Positions 25,488 to 35,208 are shown, numbered from the stretch's first letter. The stretch is 64,000 nucleotides of DNA from Conexibacter sp. CPCC 205762 (GCF_030646155.1 NZ_JAUTDN010000016.1:37918-101917), one strand, 5' to 3'. Notes: generated by a model not told the origin, from the letters alone. A program made the numbers and translations.

Positions 25488-27335
25488 ATGAGATCGCTGT
25501 CGCGTTTCGCCCTCCTCGCCGGCGCCGCCCTGCTGCTGCCGGCGGCACCCGCTGCCGCCGACCCGCAGGGACGCTCCACCCTCGACGAGACGGTCCAGGT
25601 CGAGGGCGGCTACGGCCGCGGTCCCTACCACCCGCTCCAGCGCGGCGCCGGCGAGCCGTACGTGACGCGCACGACGCTCGCGCCGGCGAGCAGAAGACGG
25701 ACGAGAACGCGCCGCTCGCTCGCCTTCTTCGGCCAGCTGACCGACCCGCAGATCGCCGACACGATGTCGCCCGCGCGGGTCGAGCTGCTCGACCCGGCCG
25801 GCGGCGCCGTCAGCGCCTCGTGGCGGCCGCAGGAGACGCTCGGCCCGCACGTCTTCGACGCGACGATCCGCAACCTCAACCGCAACCGCACCAGCGGCGT
25901 CCGCCAGGGCGACGGCAGACGCGCGCGGCTCGGCTTCGCGATCACGACCGGCGACCTGCCCGACAACTCGCAGCGCAACGAGACGCAGTGGATGGTGCGC
26001 GTGCTCGACGGCGGCCGCGTCGACCCCTTCTCCGGCAAGCCGATCACCGCCGCGAACACGTGCGCCGGCGCGACGCCCGAGCAGATCGCCAAGCTCAACG
26101 GCGACGTCGCCGCCCGCCGCTACACCGGCGTGCAGGACTACGACGACTATCCCGCGAGCGCGCCGGCCGAGCGCAGAACCGGCTTCTGGGATCCCGACAC
26201 CGCGCCCGGCGGCGGCGTCTACGCGAGCTTCCCGCGCTACCCGGGGCTGCTGGAGCGGGCGCTGCGGCCGTTCGACGCCGAAGGGCTGAAGGTGCCGTGG
26301 TACTCCTCGCGCGGCAACCACGACGGGCTGGTGCAGGGCAACGCGCCGGCCTCCAGCGTGCTCTTCCGCACGATCGCGACGAGCTGCCTGAAGATCTTCC
26401 CGTCGGCGAAGTTCGACCCGGCGTCGCTCGTCGGCAGAAGCGCCGACGAGGTCTTCGCGCAGATCGGCAGCCCGCTGTTCGCCGCCAGCCTGCTCGCCGG
26501 CGCCGGCCAGACGCCGCCCGACCCCGACCGCGCCTTCGTCTCCAAGCCCGAGTACAAGCGGCTGCAGGGCACGGCCGACAGACAGCACGGCTTCGGCCTG
26601 ACCGAGCGGGCGGAGCTGCGCGCCTCGCGCGGGACCGCGCTCTACTACTCGTTCGCGCCGCGCAGAGGGCTGCGGATGATCGCGCTCGACACGGTCGCCG
26701 AAGGCGGCGGCGCCTCCGGCAACGTCGACGACCCGCAGTACCGCTGGCTGGTCAAGACGCTGAGAGCGGCGGCGAGACGCGACGAGCTGGTGATCGTCTA
26801 CTCCCACCACACGCTCGAGACGATGACGAACAGAACGCCCGACGAGGCGGCCGGCTGCAGCGACCCGACCGAGGCCGGCTGCGACGGCGACCCGCGCAGA
26901 TCGACGCCGCTGCACCTCGGCATGGGCGGCAAGCAGAGCATCCGCGACCTGCTGCTGAGCGATCCGCACGTGATCGCCTACGTCAACGGCCACACCCACC
27001 ACAACGCCGTGCGCGCCTTCAAGCGCGGCCGCCACGGCTTCTGGCAGGTCAACACCGCCGCCCACATCGACTTCCCGCAGCAGTCGCGCGAGCTGGAGCT
27101 GATGGACAACCGCGACGGCACGCTGTCGCTGTTCGGCACGATCCTCGACACCGCCGCGCCGATCGCCGCGCCGGCGCCCGGCACGCCGGCCGACGGCTTC
27201 AGCGACGTCCAGCTCGGCGCACTCGCCCGCACGCTCGCAGCCAACGACCCGCAGACGCGCGAGGTGACCGGCGGCGGCGGACCGGGCAAGCGCAGCGACC
27301 GCAACGTCGAGCTGCTGGTGCGCGACCCGCGCTAG
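25488..27335 (+). CDS. Secreted metallophosphoesterase (TIGR03767 type)
   Basis: The 615-aa protein has a signal peptide (residues 1-25) and a calcineurin-like phosphoesterase domain. Metal-binding motifs appear in order: LTDPQIAD (about 87), TTGDLPDNS (about 150), SSRGNHDGL (about 276), YSHHTLE (about 443) and NGHTHHNAV (about 505). The pattern and length fit the large TIGR03767 family of actinobacteria. It would hydrolyse phosphate esters outside the membrane; the substrate is unknown. It stands alone, divergent from the small hypothetical gene upstream. Confidence 0.82.
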   Translation: MRSLSRFALLAGAALLLPAAPAAADPQGRSTLDETVQVEGGYGRGPYHPLQRGAGEPYVTRTTLAPASRRRTRTRRSLAFFGQLTDPQIADTMSPARVELLDPAGGAVSASWRPQETLGPHVFDATIRNLNRNRTSGVRQGDGRRARLGFAITTGDLPDNSQRNETQWMVRVLDGGRVDPFSGKPITAANTCAGATPEQIAKLNGDVAARRYTGVQDYDDYPASAPAERRTGFWDPDTAPGGGVYASFPRYPGLLERALRPFDAEGLKVPWYSSRGNHDGLVQGNAPASSVLFRTIATSCLKIFPSAKFDPASLVGRSADEVFAQIGSPLFAASLLAGAGQTPPDPDRAFVSKPEYKRLQGTADRQHGFGLTERAELRASRGTALYYSFAPRRGLRMIALDTVAEGGGASGNVDDPQYRWLVKTLRAAARRDELVIVYSHHTLETMTNRTPDEAAGCSDPTEAGCDGDPRRSTPLHLGMGGKQSIRDLLLSDPHVIAYVNGHTHHNAVRAFKRGRHGFWQVNTAAHIDFPQQSRELELMDNRDGTLSLFGTILDTAAPIAAPAPGTPADGFSDVQLGALARTLAANDPQTREVTGGGGPGKRSDRNVELLVRDPR

Positions 27336-27367
27336 ACGCGCGGCTGGCGCGCGGCCGTGCGCGCGCG

Positions 27368-28162
27368 TCAGCCGCCGATCGGGGCGCGCGGGTTGGCGCC
27401 CCAGAACAGCTGGGTGCCCATCATGCCGATCAGATGGACGTAGACGAGGTTGAGCACCATCGACTTGGCGGTCGCGGTGCCGACGCCGACCGGGCCGCCG
27501 CTGGCGTTGTAGCCGTAGTAGCAGCCGACGACGACGATGCCGGTCGCCATGAAGGCGCCCTTCAGCAGCGAGAACAACAGGTCGGTCGGATTCTGGAAGG
27601 CCCAGAAGATCAGCTCGTAGCCGCCCGCAGAGACCTCGTGGATCTGCACCACCACCGCGAGGTACGACGCGATGAAGGCGGCGCCGACGCCGCCGATGTA
27701 GACGAACGGCAGCACCATCCAGGAGGCGAGCAGGCGCGTGCCGCAGAGGAAGGTCATCGAGCTGATGCCCATCACCTCGAGCGCGTCGATCTCCTCGGTG
27801 ATCCGCATCGAGCCGATCTCGGCCACGATGCCGGTGCCGACCTTCGCGGCCATCATGTAGCCGAAGGCGTACGGGACCAGCTCGCGCAGGTCGCACCAGG
27901 CGGTGAAGACGCCGGCGTAGTTCGGCGTGCCGGTGCCGCGCGTGAAGTACGCGCCCTCGATGCCGCACTGCAGGCCGATGATGAAGACGAGGCCCCAGAT
28001 GACGAGCGTCGAGGAGAGGATCAGCAGGCCCGCCTGCCGCAGCGCCTCGCCGAAGAAGCGGAAGACGCGGCCGCCGTAGACCTCGCCGAAGATCCGCATC
28101 GTGAAGCGGACGATGTCGCCGAACGACTCGATCCACCCTCGCGGAACCGCCCACCAACTCAT
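27368..28162 (-). CDS. MlaE/YrbE-family lipid ABC permease
   Basis: This 264-aa membrane protein belongs to the MlaE/YrbE family. Signature segments are YMMAAKVGTGIVAEIGSMRITEEIDALEVMGI (about 118-150) and the following LASWMVLPFVYIGGVGAAFIA. In actinobacteria YrbE permeases pair with Mce proteins and an Mkl/MlaF ATPase to move lipids or sterols. Neither partner nor a second YrbE is next to it downstream, and the next genes upstream are a different ABC type. ATG 28162 has a GGGGTG site; an in-frame GTG lies 27 bases further up. Confidence 0.85.
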   Translation of the reverse strand: MSWWAVPRGWIESFGDIVRFTMRIFGEVYGGRVFRFFGEALRQAGLLILSSTLVIWGLVFIIGLQCGIEGAYFTRGTGTPNYAGVFTAWCDLRELVPYAFGYMMAAKVGTGIVAEIGSMRITEEIDALEVMGISSMTFLCGTRLLASWMVLPFVYIGGVGAAFIASYLAVVVQIHEVSAGGYELIFWAFQNPTDLLFSLLKGAFMATGIVVVGCYYGYNASGGPVGVGTATAKSMVLNLVYVHLIGMMGTQLFWGANPRAPIGG

Positions 28163-28268
28163 GCGGTCACCCCGCCAATCGCTCTCCACCGGGCCATGCC
28201 GGAGGCGATACTAAGCGATGCCGAGGCGGCCGGCGCCGATACCCCGCCGGGGCGCCGGCTCGACACCG

Positions 28269-29021
28269 TCAGGAGACGTCGCGGCGCTTCAGCAGGACCG
28301 TGCCGGCGATCGCGAAGATCGCCGTGTACAGCAGCAGCATCAGCCCGGCCGGGACCTGCGCCAGCACGTCGCTGCCGCCGGTGTCGGTGCCGGAGAGGCC
28401 GTTGGCGACGCCGCCGAGGCCGAACTTCGAGATCACGTCGTCGAAGCCGGGGATGATCGTCAGCAGCGACTCGACGACGAAGATCCACGCGAGCGTGCCG
28501 ACGATCGCGCCGACCTGGTTGCGCACGACCGCGCCGACGCCGACGCCGAGCGCGGCGTAGAACGCGACCGCCAGCGTCGTGCCGAGGCCGGCCTTGACGA
28601 CCTCCGAGCCGGTCAGCCCGGCGTCGATGTCGCGCAGCCCGAAGACGAGCGAGGTCAGCAGCAGCACGCCGATCACCGTCAGCAGGCCGAAGACGATCCC
28701 GGCGACGAGATGGACGATCAGCTTCGCACCCATCAGCCGCGTGCGGTCCGGGACCGCCAGCAGCGACGGCGTGATCGTGCCGTGGCGGAACTCGGAGGTG
28801 ACCGCCAGTATCCCCAGCACGATCGCGAACAGCTGCGCGATCGAGGCGAGCGTGAGCAGGTCGATCCCCGGCGGCTTGTCGCCGGGCGAGGTGTGCCAGC
28901 TGCCGGTGGCGGCGGCGATCACGGCGATCACCAGCACCAGCCCGAGGCTGCTGCCGACGAGCGCGTAGAAGGTCTTGGTCGTGCGCAGCTTCAGCAGCTC
29001 GCTGGAGAGCGACCGGCTCAT
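28269..29021 (-). CDS. ABC-2 type transporter permease
   Basis: This 250-aa membrane protein has six hydrophobic segments. The order is typical of ABC-2 exporter permeases: SSELLKLRTTKTFYALVGSSLG at the N-terminus, AIVLGILAVTSEFRHGTITPSLL (conserved TxExRxGTI), several helices and a final LLLYTAIFAIAGTVLLKRRDVS. Its start overlaps the stop of the ATPase gene upstream by four bases (ATGA), so the two form one transporter. The substrate is not evident. Confidence 0.88.
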   Translation of the reverse strand: MSRSLSSELLKLRTTKTFYALVGSSLGLVLVIAVIAAATGSWHTSPGDKPPGIDLLTLASIAQLFAIVLGILAVTSEFRHGTITPSLLAVPDRTRLMGAKLIVHLVAGIVFGLLTVIGVLLLTSLVFGLRDIDAGLTGSEVVKAGLGTTLAVAFYAALGVGVGAVVRNQVGAIVGTLAWIFVVESLLTIIPGFDDVISKFGLGGVANGLSGTDTGGSDVLAQVPAGLMLLLYTAIFAIAGTVLLKRRDVS

Positions 29022-29923
29022 GCGGGTCCTCCGGTCGATCCGGTCAGCTCGAAGAAGACGTCCTCCAGCGACTGCGCGACCGGCGCCAGCTCGGAGACGA
29101 CGACCGCGTTGGCGGCGATCACCCGGCCGATCTGCTCGCCGTCGCGGTCGGCGACGACGATCGCGCCGTCGCCGTCGGCGGCGCGCACGTTCGCGCCCTC
29201 GGCGCGCAGCAGCTCCGCCAGCCGGCCGACGTCGGGCCCGGCGACGCGCGTGCCGCCGGCGTGCTGCGCCAGCAGCTGCGGCAGCGGCGCCTGCAGGATC
29301 GATCTGCCGCGGTGGATCACGACGACGTCGTCGGCCGTCTGCGACACCTCCGACAGCACGTGCGAGGAGACGAGCACGGCGCGGCCTTCGGCGGCGAGCG
29401 CGCGCAGGAAGTCGCGCAGCCAGCGGATCCCCTGCGGGTCGAGGCCGTTGGCGGGCTCGTCGAGCACGAGCACTCTCGGGTCGCCGATCAGCGCCGCGGC
29501 GAGGCCGAGCCGCTGACGCATGCCGAGCGAGTAGCCCTTCGTGCGGCGGTTGCCGTCCTGCTTGAGCTGGACCAGCTCCAGCAGCTCCTCGACGCGCGCG
29601 TCCGAGACGCCGGAGGCGCGCGCGAGCGTGCGCAGGTGGTTGCGGCCGCTGCGGCCGGGATGGAAGAGGCCGCCGTCGAGCAGCGCCCCGACGGTGCCGG
29701 CCGGGTCGTCCAGCTCGGTGTACGCCTTGCCGGTGATCGTGGCGGTGCCGCCGGTCGGGTTGATCAGCCCGAGCACGGCCCGCAGGGTCGTCGTCTTGCC
29801 GGCGCCGTTGGGGCCGAGGAAGCCGACGATGCGGCCGAACGTGACCGTGAACGAGAGGTCGTCGACGGCGAGCTTGTCGCCGAACCGCTTGCTGAGTCCG
29901 TGAACTTCGACGGCAGTCTCCAT
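29018..29923 (-). CDS. ABC transporter ATP-binding protein
   Basis: The 301-aa ATPase has Walker A GPNGAGKTTTLRA (about 40), the Q-loop, the signature region YSLGMRQRLGLAAAL (about 135) and Walker B RVLVLDEPANGLDP. HVLSE carries the switch His. The C-terminal extension of about 80 residues is typical of drug/bacteriocin exporters with separate ABC-2 permeases. It is coupled to the permease gene immediately downstream. Confidence 0.93.
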   Translation of the reverse strand: METAVEVHGLSKRFGDKLAVDDLSFTVTFGRIVGFLGPNGAGKTTTLRAVLGLINPTGGTATITGKAYTELDDPAGTVGALLDGGLFHPGRSGRNHLRTLARASGVSDARVEELLELVQLKQDGNRRTKGYSLGMRQRLGLAAALIGDPRVLVLDEPANGLDPQGIRWLRDFLRALAAEGRAVLVSSHVLSEVSQTADDVVVIHRGRSILQAPLPQLLAQHAGGTRVAGPDVGRLAELLRAEGANVRAADGDGAIVVADRDGEQIGRVIAANAVVVSELAPVAQSLEDVFFELTGSTGGPA

Positions 29924-29984
29924 CGCGCCAGGACCCTACCCCGTCCCACGGTCGGCAAGCGGTGCGGCTGGCCGTGCCTTCGGC

Positions 29985-32744
29985 CTAGACCCGTTCCGCC
30001 GCGTCGGCGGTCAGCAGCCGCGCCAGCTCGGTTCGCGAGCGCACGTCGAGCTTGCGGTAGATGCGGCTGAGGTGGCGCTCGATCGTCTTCGGCGACAGGA
30101 ACAGCGCCGCCGCGACCTCGCGGTTGGTCATCCCGTGCGCGACCATCAGCGCGACCTTCAGCTCGTGCGGCGACAGCTCGTCGCGGCCGCGCCGCGCGCC
30201 CTCCGCGGCCGGGTGCGCGCCGCCGGCCGCCGCCAGCTCGTCGGCGGCGCGGCGCGCCCACGGCGCGGCGCCGAGCGCGCGGAAGGTCGCCAGCGCCCGT
30301 TCGAGCGGCTCGCGCGCGTCCATCCGCCGGCGCCGTCGCCGCAGCCGCTCGCCCCACGCCAGCTCGGTGCGGGCGCGCTCGAACGGACCGCCGTCGCGCA
30401 TGTGCAGGTCGAGCCCGCGGACGGCGCAGGCGTCCAGCTCGTCGGGCGGCGCCAGCAGCATCCGCCCCCGCTCCAGCACCGCCGCGCCCCAGGCGCAGCC
30501 GGTCAGCGCGACGTCGTCGGCGAGCGCGGCGAGCGCCGTGCGCGCCTCCTCCTCCCGCCCCAGCCGCACCAGCGCCTCGACGCGGTCGCCGGCGAACTGG
30601 ACGACGTTCGGCTCGCGCCAGCCGAGCGCGACCGCCTCGCGGGCGGCGAGCTCGAGCGGCCCGATCGCCTCCTCCGGCCGGTCGGCGGCCAGCTCGGCAC
30701 GGCCGAGCGCGGCGTTGACGTAGATCGCGAGGTTGCGCGCGCGGGCGGCGTCGAGCAGCTCCAACGCCTCACGCGCGTGCGCGCGGGCGTCGTCGACCCG
30801 CCCGAGGCCGGCCTCGACGTTGACGAGCGTCGAAAGGCAGAAGCCGGCGATCGTCGCCTGGTCGATCTCGCGCGCCAGCCGCACCGCCTCCTCGGCGTCC
30901 GCCTCCGCCTCGGCCCAGCGGCCGCGGCGCTCGTTCAGCATCGCGCGGACGGTCAGCGGGAACGGCAGCGCACCGAAGGCGCTCGCCTCGCGGTAGCGGC
31001 CGATCAGCCAGTCGAGCGTGCGCTCGGCGCGGTCCCGGTCACGCCACAGCGACGCCTGCGCGTAGAGGCCGAGCGGCTCGCTGAGCCCGCTCGGGTCGAG
31101 GCCGGCCAGCAGCGGCTCGATCCGCGCCAGCTCGTCGGCGGCGCCCTCGCGCGCACGGCCGACGACCATCCCCGAGACGGCGAGCATGATCCGCACGATC
31201 AGCGCCGCCGGGCCGCCGGCCTGCGCGGCCGAGACGCTCGCGCGCTCCAGCGTCGTGAACATCCCGTCGGGATCGCCGGTCATCGTGTAGCCGATCGACG
31301 ACTCCAGCAGCAGCGCGGCGGCGGCGCCGTGGTCGCCGGCCGCGAGCGCGCGATCGGCCTCGCCGTGGAGGATCTGCAGCGCGGCGTGCGGCTCGCCGCG
31401 GCGCATCGCGAGGTTGCCGCGCAGCCGCGCGAGCGCCGGCCCCAGCTGCGGCTCGATCCGCGGCTCGGCCTGCTCCAGCAGCGCCAGCGCGGTCGCGACG
31501 TGGCCGGCGACGGCGTGCTCCTGGGCCGCGTCGAGCGCGCGCCGGCCCTGCGCGGCGCGGTCGGTCGAGAGCTCCGCCGCGCGCGCGAAGGCGCGCGCCG
31601 CCTCGGCGTGGCCGCTGCGCGCGCGGGCGTCGCGCGCCGCCTCCTCCAGCGCCGCCGCGACCGTCTCGTCGGCGCCCGCGGCGGCATGCGCGAGATGCCA
31701 GGCGCGCACGCGCGGATCGCTCGCGACGGCGCCGAGCGCGGCGTGCGCGGCGCGCCGATCGCTGCTCGCCGCCGCCTGGTAGACGGCCGCCCGCAGCAGC
31801 GGATGGCGGAAGCTCAGCTCGCCGCCGCGCTCGGCGACGATGCGCGCCTGCTCGGCCGGCGCGAGCACGTCGTCGGGCAGGCCGAGGCGGCGCAACGCGG
31901 CCGTCAGCAGGTCGAGCTGGCCGCGGTGGAGGGTCGCGGCGACGAGCAGCGCCGCGCGCGTGTCGGCCGGCAGCGCCAGCGCCTGGCGCGCGAAGGCGCG
32001 CTCGATCGCGGCGCTCGCCGGCAGCGGGTCGGCGAGCGGCGCCTCGCCGGTCAGCTGCGCCGGCGTCAGCGCCTCCGGCAGCTCGGTCAGCGCGAGCGGG
32101 TTGCCGGCGGTCGCGCTGACGAGCGCCTCGGCCGTGCCGGGCGGCAGCGACGGCGCGGCGCGCCGCAGCAGCGCCAGCGCGGCCGGCCGCTCCAATCCCT
32201 GCAGCCGCAGCTGCTCGACGCCGCTGAGGTCGGCGTCGCCCTCGGCTCCCTCGCGCACCGCCAGCAGCATCCCGACGCCGCCGGCGACGAGCCGGCGGGC
32301 GGCGAACATGATCGCGTCGCGCGAGGCGTCGTCGAGCCAGTGGACGTCGTCGACGACGGCCAGCAGCGGGCGGCGCTCGGCGGCGCGCGCGAGCAGGCCG
32401 AGCAGCCCGGCCGGGACGGCGAGGCGGTCGTGCGGGGTCGGCGGCTCGAGCGCGAAGGCGGAGGCGAGCGCGTCGCGCTGGGCGGCGGGCAGGCGCTCGC
32501 GCAGCGGCAGCAGCGGCGTCACCAGCTCCAGCAGGCCGGCGTAGGGGATCTCGGTGTCGGACTCGTAGCCGCGGGCGCGCAGCACGCGCACGCCGTCGCC
32601 GGCCGCCGCGACGACGGCCTCGATCAGCGCGCTCTTGCCGACGCCGGCCTCGCCGCGCACCAGCACGGCGCAGGCGCCGCCCTCGTGCAACCCGTGCGTC
32701 CGTTCGCCGATCCAGGCGAGCTCCCTCGTGCGACCCTCCAGCAT
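29985..32744 (-). CDS. Large ATP-binding LuxR-family regulator (LAL type)
   Basis: The 919-aa protein has an N-terminal STAND-type ATPase with Walker A RGEAGVGKSALIEA (about 37) and Walker B LLAVVDDVHWLDD (about 130). A long helical-repeat region (about 350-830) of TPR-like repeats follows. The C-terminal LuxR helix-turn-helix reads LSPHELKVALMVAHGMTNREVA, then LSPKTIERHLSRIYRKLDV. Such LAL proteins act as ligand- or ATP-controlled activators. The target is unknown; the convergent or neighbouring ABC exporter is one candidate. ATG 32744 is chosen because the upstream frame lacks the fold; its ribosome binding site is weak. Confidence 0.88.
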   Translation of the reverse strand: MLEGRTRELAWIGERTHGLHEGGACAVLVRGEAGVGKSALIEAVVAAAGDGVRVLRARGYESDTEIPYAGLLELVTPLLPLRERLPAAQRDALASAFALEPPTPHDRLAVPAGLLGLLARAAERRPLLAVVDDVHWLDDASRDAIMFAARRLVAGGVGMLLAVREGAEGDADLSGVEQLRLQGLERPAALALLRRAAPSLPPGTAEALVSATAGNPLALTELPEALTPAQLTGEAPLADPLPASAAIERAFARQALALPADTRAALLVAATLHRGQLDLLTAALRRLGLPDDVLAPAEQARIVAERGGELSFRHPLLRAAVYQAAASSDRRAAHAALGAVASDPRVRAWHLAHAAAGADETVAAALEEAARDARARSGHAEAARAFARAAELSTDRAAQGRRALDAAQEHAVAGHVATALALLEQAEPRIEPQLGPALARLRGNLAMRRGEPHAALQILHGEADRALAAGDHGAAAALLLESSIGYTMTGDPDGMFTTLERASVSAAQAGGPAALIVRIMLAVSGMVVGRAREGAADELARIEPLLAGLDPSGLSEPLGLYAQASLWRDRDRAERTLDWLIGRYREASAFGALPFPLTVRAMLNERRGRWAEAEADAEEAVRLAREIDQATIAGFCLSTLVNVEAGLGRVDDARAHAREALELLDAARARNLAIYVNAALGRAELAADRPEEAIGPLELAAREAVALGWREPNVVQFAGDRVEALVRLGREEEARTALAALADDVALTGCAWGAAVLERGRMLLAPPDELDACAVRGLDLHMRDGGPFERARTELAWGERLRRRRRRMDAREPLERALATFRALGAAPWARRAADELAAAGGAHPAAEGARRGRDELSPHELKVALMVAHGMTNREVAAALFLSPKTIERHLSRIYRKLDVRSRTELARLLTADAAERV

Positions 32745-32883
32745 TGGGAGCGAGTCTCGCACGGCGATGGGGGTCGCGGGAGGGCTTGGCGGGGGAAGTT
32801 CCTCCCGCGAACGTCCCCACCCGCAGAGACGTTCGTCGCAGACGCCCCCGCAGGGCGCGCCGGCCACCTGCGAAGATGAGGCG

Positions 32884-33105
32884 ATGAGCGACATCCAGCG
32901 CCGATCCTCCAACCGTCCCACCCGCCGGCAGAGAGAGCAGCAGGCCTACCGGCTGCTGATGACCGGCGGCGCCGCAGGCGTCGTCGCCGTCGTCGGGCTC
33001 CTGCTGTCGATCGTGACCGCCTTCCCGAACGCCGTCTGGGTGATCGCTGCGGTCGTCGCGGTCGTCTGCCTGCTGCTGTTCCGCCGCGCCACCGGCGGCC
33101 GCTGA
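32884..33105 (+). CDS. Small two-helix membrane protein
   Basis: The 73-aa protein has a basic N-terminus (RRSSNRPTRRQREQQAYRLL) and two hydrophobic helices (about 25-45 and 49-68) ending in FRRATGGR. No family is recognised. It is divergent from the LuxR regulator and convergent with the DedA-PAP2 gene, three bases from that gene's end. Confidence 0.6.
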   Translation: MSDIQRRSSNRPTRRQREQQAYRLLMTGGAAGVVAVVGLLLSIVTAFPNAVWVIAAVVAVVCLLLFRRATGGR

Positions 33106-33108
33106 GCT

Positions 33109-34677
33109 TCAGGCCTTCAGCGTCTCCTCGCGGGCGGCCTCGCCGCCCGCGAAGTAGCTGACGACGAGCGCGATCATCCCCGTCACGGCGAGCGTCATCG
33201 CCGCCAGCCCCCAGCCGCCGGCGACGTCGGAGAACCAGTGGACCCGCAGGTAGATGCGCGTCAGCCCGACCGTGACGGCGATCGCGATCCCCGCGACGAG
33301 CACGATCGCGCGCGAGGCGAGGCCGGGGAAGACGCGCCGCAGCGCGACCGCGATCGCGACCCAGAAGACGGCGTAGGCGGCGTGGCCCGACGGATAGGAG
33401 GAGCCGGCCGTATCGATCATCGCCTGCAGCGGCCGCGGCCGGTCGGTCGCGGCCTTCGTGATGTGGACGCCGGCGTAGGTGAGCACGCCGCCGGCCAGCA
33501 GCGCGGCCCCTTCGAGCCATTCGCGGCGGCTCAGCAGCACCGCGGCCGTGATCGCGAGCGCGCTGCCGGCGACCGCGAGCGCGCCGAGGTTGGTGACCAC
33601 CTTCGCGAGGTCGGTCAGCCAGCCGGTCTCGATGTCGGTCGCCCAGCGCAGGCCGCGGCGGTCGCCGGTCGTCAGCTCGGTGATCGGGTCAAGCACGATC
33701 AGGTAGCCGAAGAAGACGAACGAGCCGACGGCCGCGATCGCCAGCAGCGAGGTCAGCTCGAGGCCGAGCTGACCGGGCGTCAGCCGCTCCCAGAGGAAGC
33801 GGGCGGGGCCGCCGAGGCGGCGGCCGAGCGCGCGCAGGAAGCGGATGACGGGGCCGATCGCGGGCTTGGCCGACTGCGCATCGAGCCAGGCGTCGAGCTT
33901 CTCGCGGTTGCCCTCGACGCGCAGCCAGCGGACCACGACGACGATCGCGACGACGACCGTGATGACGGTGCCGAGCGCGAGCGTGCCCTGTCTGGCGATC
34001 TTCAGGACTCTGTCGAGCGAGTGCCAGAAGAGGTAGCCGAGCAGCGAGAAGGCGGTGCACATGATGCCGGCGGCGAGCACGTCGTAGGGCAGGAAGCGCC
34101 GCAGCGGCATGCCGGAGGAGCCGGCGACGAACGGCGAGACGGCGCGCACGAGGCCGACGAAGCGGCCGAGGAAGACGGCCTTGCCGCCGTGCTTGTCGTA
34201 GAAGGCCTCGACCTGCTCGATCTTCGGCTCGTCGATCTTGAAGCGGGGACCGTGCTTGACGAGGAACTGACGGCCGAGCCGGCGGCCTATGAAGAAGCTC
34301 GTGAGGTCGCCGGCGACGGCGGACGCCCAGGCGATCGCGATCAGCAGGACGATGTTGATCTCGCCCTGGCCGGCGACGACGCCGCCGACGATGATCGCCG
34401 TCTCGCCGGGGATCAGCAGGCCGATCCCGGCGCCGGACTCGAGGAAGCAGAGGACGCCGACGAGCAGGTAGGTCCAGGTGCCGAGCGCCTCGCCGAGGTC
34501 GGTCAGCAGCTTCTCCAGGTCCGGCATCTCGACGAGGCCGGTGGCGTAGACGGCGGCGCCGATCGCGACCAGCACGAGCCCGACCAGCAGCGGCGGCTCA
34601 GCTCTGCGCCGTCTCCACCAGGCGAAGGCGAGCACCGCGACGGCGACGACGAACCAGATCGGCTTCATGCCGGACAT
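33109..34677 (-). CDS. DedA-family/PAP2-phosphatase fusion protein
   Basis: This 522-aa membrane protein has two parts. Residues about 50-250 are a DedA (VTT) domain with FLESGAGIGLLIPGETAIIVGG, GDLTSFFIGRRLGRQFL and FLGRFVGLVRAVSPFVAGSS. Residues about 300-510 are a type-2 phosphatidic acid phosphatase with all three motifs: KAATDRPRP, SYPSGHAAYA and RIYLRVHWFSDVAGG. DedA proteins flip undecaprenyl phosphate or phosphatidylethanolamine. A PAP2 domain dephosphorylates undecaprenyl or phosphatidyl pyrophosphates, so the fusion plausibly couples lipid carrier dephosphorylation to flipping. ATG 34677; the second Met at 34668 is possible. Confidence 0.9.
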   Translation of the reverse strand: MSGMKPIWFVVAVAVLAFAWWRRRRAEPPLLVGLVLVAIGAAVYATGLVEMPDLEKLLTDLGEALGTWTYLLVGVLCFLESGAGIGLLIPGETAIIVGGVVAGQGEINIVLLIAIAWASAVAGDLTSFFIGRRLGRQFLVKHGPRFKIDEPKIEQVEAFYDKHGGKAVFLGRFVGLVRAVSPFVAGSSGMPLRRFLPYDVLAAGIMCTAFSLLGYLFWHSLDRVLKIARQGTLALGTVITVVVAIVVVVRWLRVEGNREKLDAWLDAQSAKPAIGPVIRFLRALGRRLGGPARFLWERLTPGQLGLELTSLLAIAAVGSFVFFGYLIVLDPITELTTGDRRGLRWATDIETGWLTDLAKVVTNLGALAVAGSALAITAAVLLSRREWLEGAALLAGGVLTYAGVHITKAATDRPRPLQAMIDTAGSSYPSGHAAYAVFWVAIAVALRRVFPGLASRAIVLVAGIAIAVTVGLTRIYLRVHWFSDVAGGWGLAAMTLAVTGMIALVVSYFAGGEAAREETLKA

Positions 34678-34725
34678 CCTGACGGACGGCGCGGCGCTGC
34701 TCGTACGGCTGACCGCACCGTCGGC

Positions 34726-35208
34726 TCAGCCTTCGGGGCGGCCGTCGGGCCGGCCGTGGAGCGCGAGCGCCTGATTCTTCCAGCGCGGGTCGTCGGTCAC
34801 CTCGCGGCCGAGCCACTCGGGCGACCTGAAGGCGTTGGCGGCGGCGTCGTCGGGGAACTCGACCTCGGCGACGACGAGCCCCGCCAGCTCCTGCTCGTAG
34901 ACGTCGACCTCGAACATCAGCGCGTCCTGCGCCGGGACGACGTAGCGGCGCTTGACGATCCGGCGGCCGGCGGTCAGCGGCCAGAGCGCCTCGAACCGCG
35001 CGGCCTCGATCTCCAGCTCCTGCTCGACGCGGCGGCGGCCGCCGCCGGCCTTGATCGTCAGGTAGGCGCGCTCGCCGCGTCTGCGGACGCGCACCTCGAC
35101 GTCGCCGTCGAGCGCGACGTAGCCCTGCGAGATCGGCTCGGAGGGATGCTCGTCGAGCCCCTGCGGCGGGGCGTCGAGGACGAACTTGCGCTCGATCTCG
35201 TCAGCCAT
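34726..35208 (-). CDS. CYTH-domain triphosphatase-like protein
   Basis: This 160-aa protein opens with MADEIERKFVL, the ExExK motif of the CYTH tunnel fold. It continues with RVRRRGERAYLTIKAGGG, KRRYVVP, FEVDVYEQELAGLVVAEVEF and the C-terminal charged region. The paired Glu/Lys/Arg residues bind triphosphates and divalent metal. The start overlaps the stop of the CHAD gene (TGATG), so the pair is one unit. It probably hydrolyses inorganic triphosphate or acts on polyphosphate. Confidence 0.88.
   Translation of the reverse strand: MADEIERKFVLDAPPQGLDEHPSEPISQGYVALDGDVEVRVRRRGERAYLTIKAGGGRRRVEQELEIEAARFEALWPLTAGRRIVKRRYVVPAQDALMFEVDVYEQELAGLVVAEVEFPDDAAANAFRSPEWLGREVTDDPRWKNQALALHGRPDGRPEG

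Noticed and set aside
24828..28157. A 1109-codon minus-strand frame
   Set aside because: Only its last 205 codons look like protein; the rest is the shadow of the metallophosphoesterase gene.
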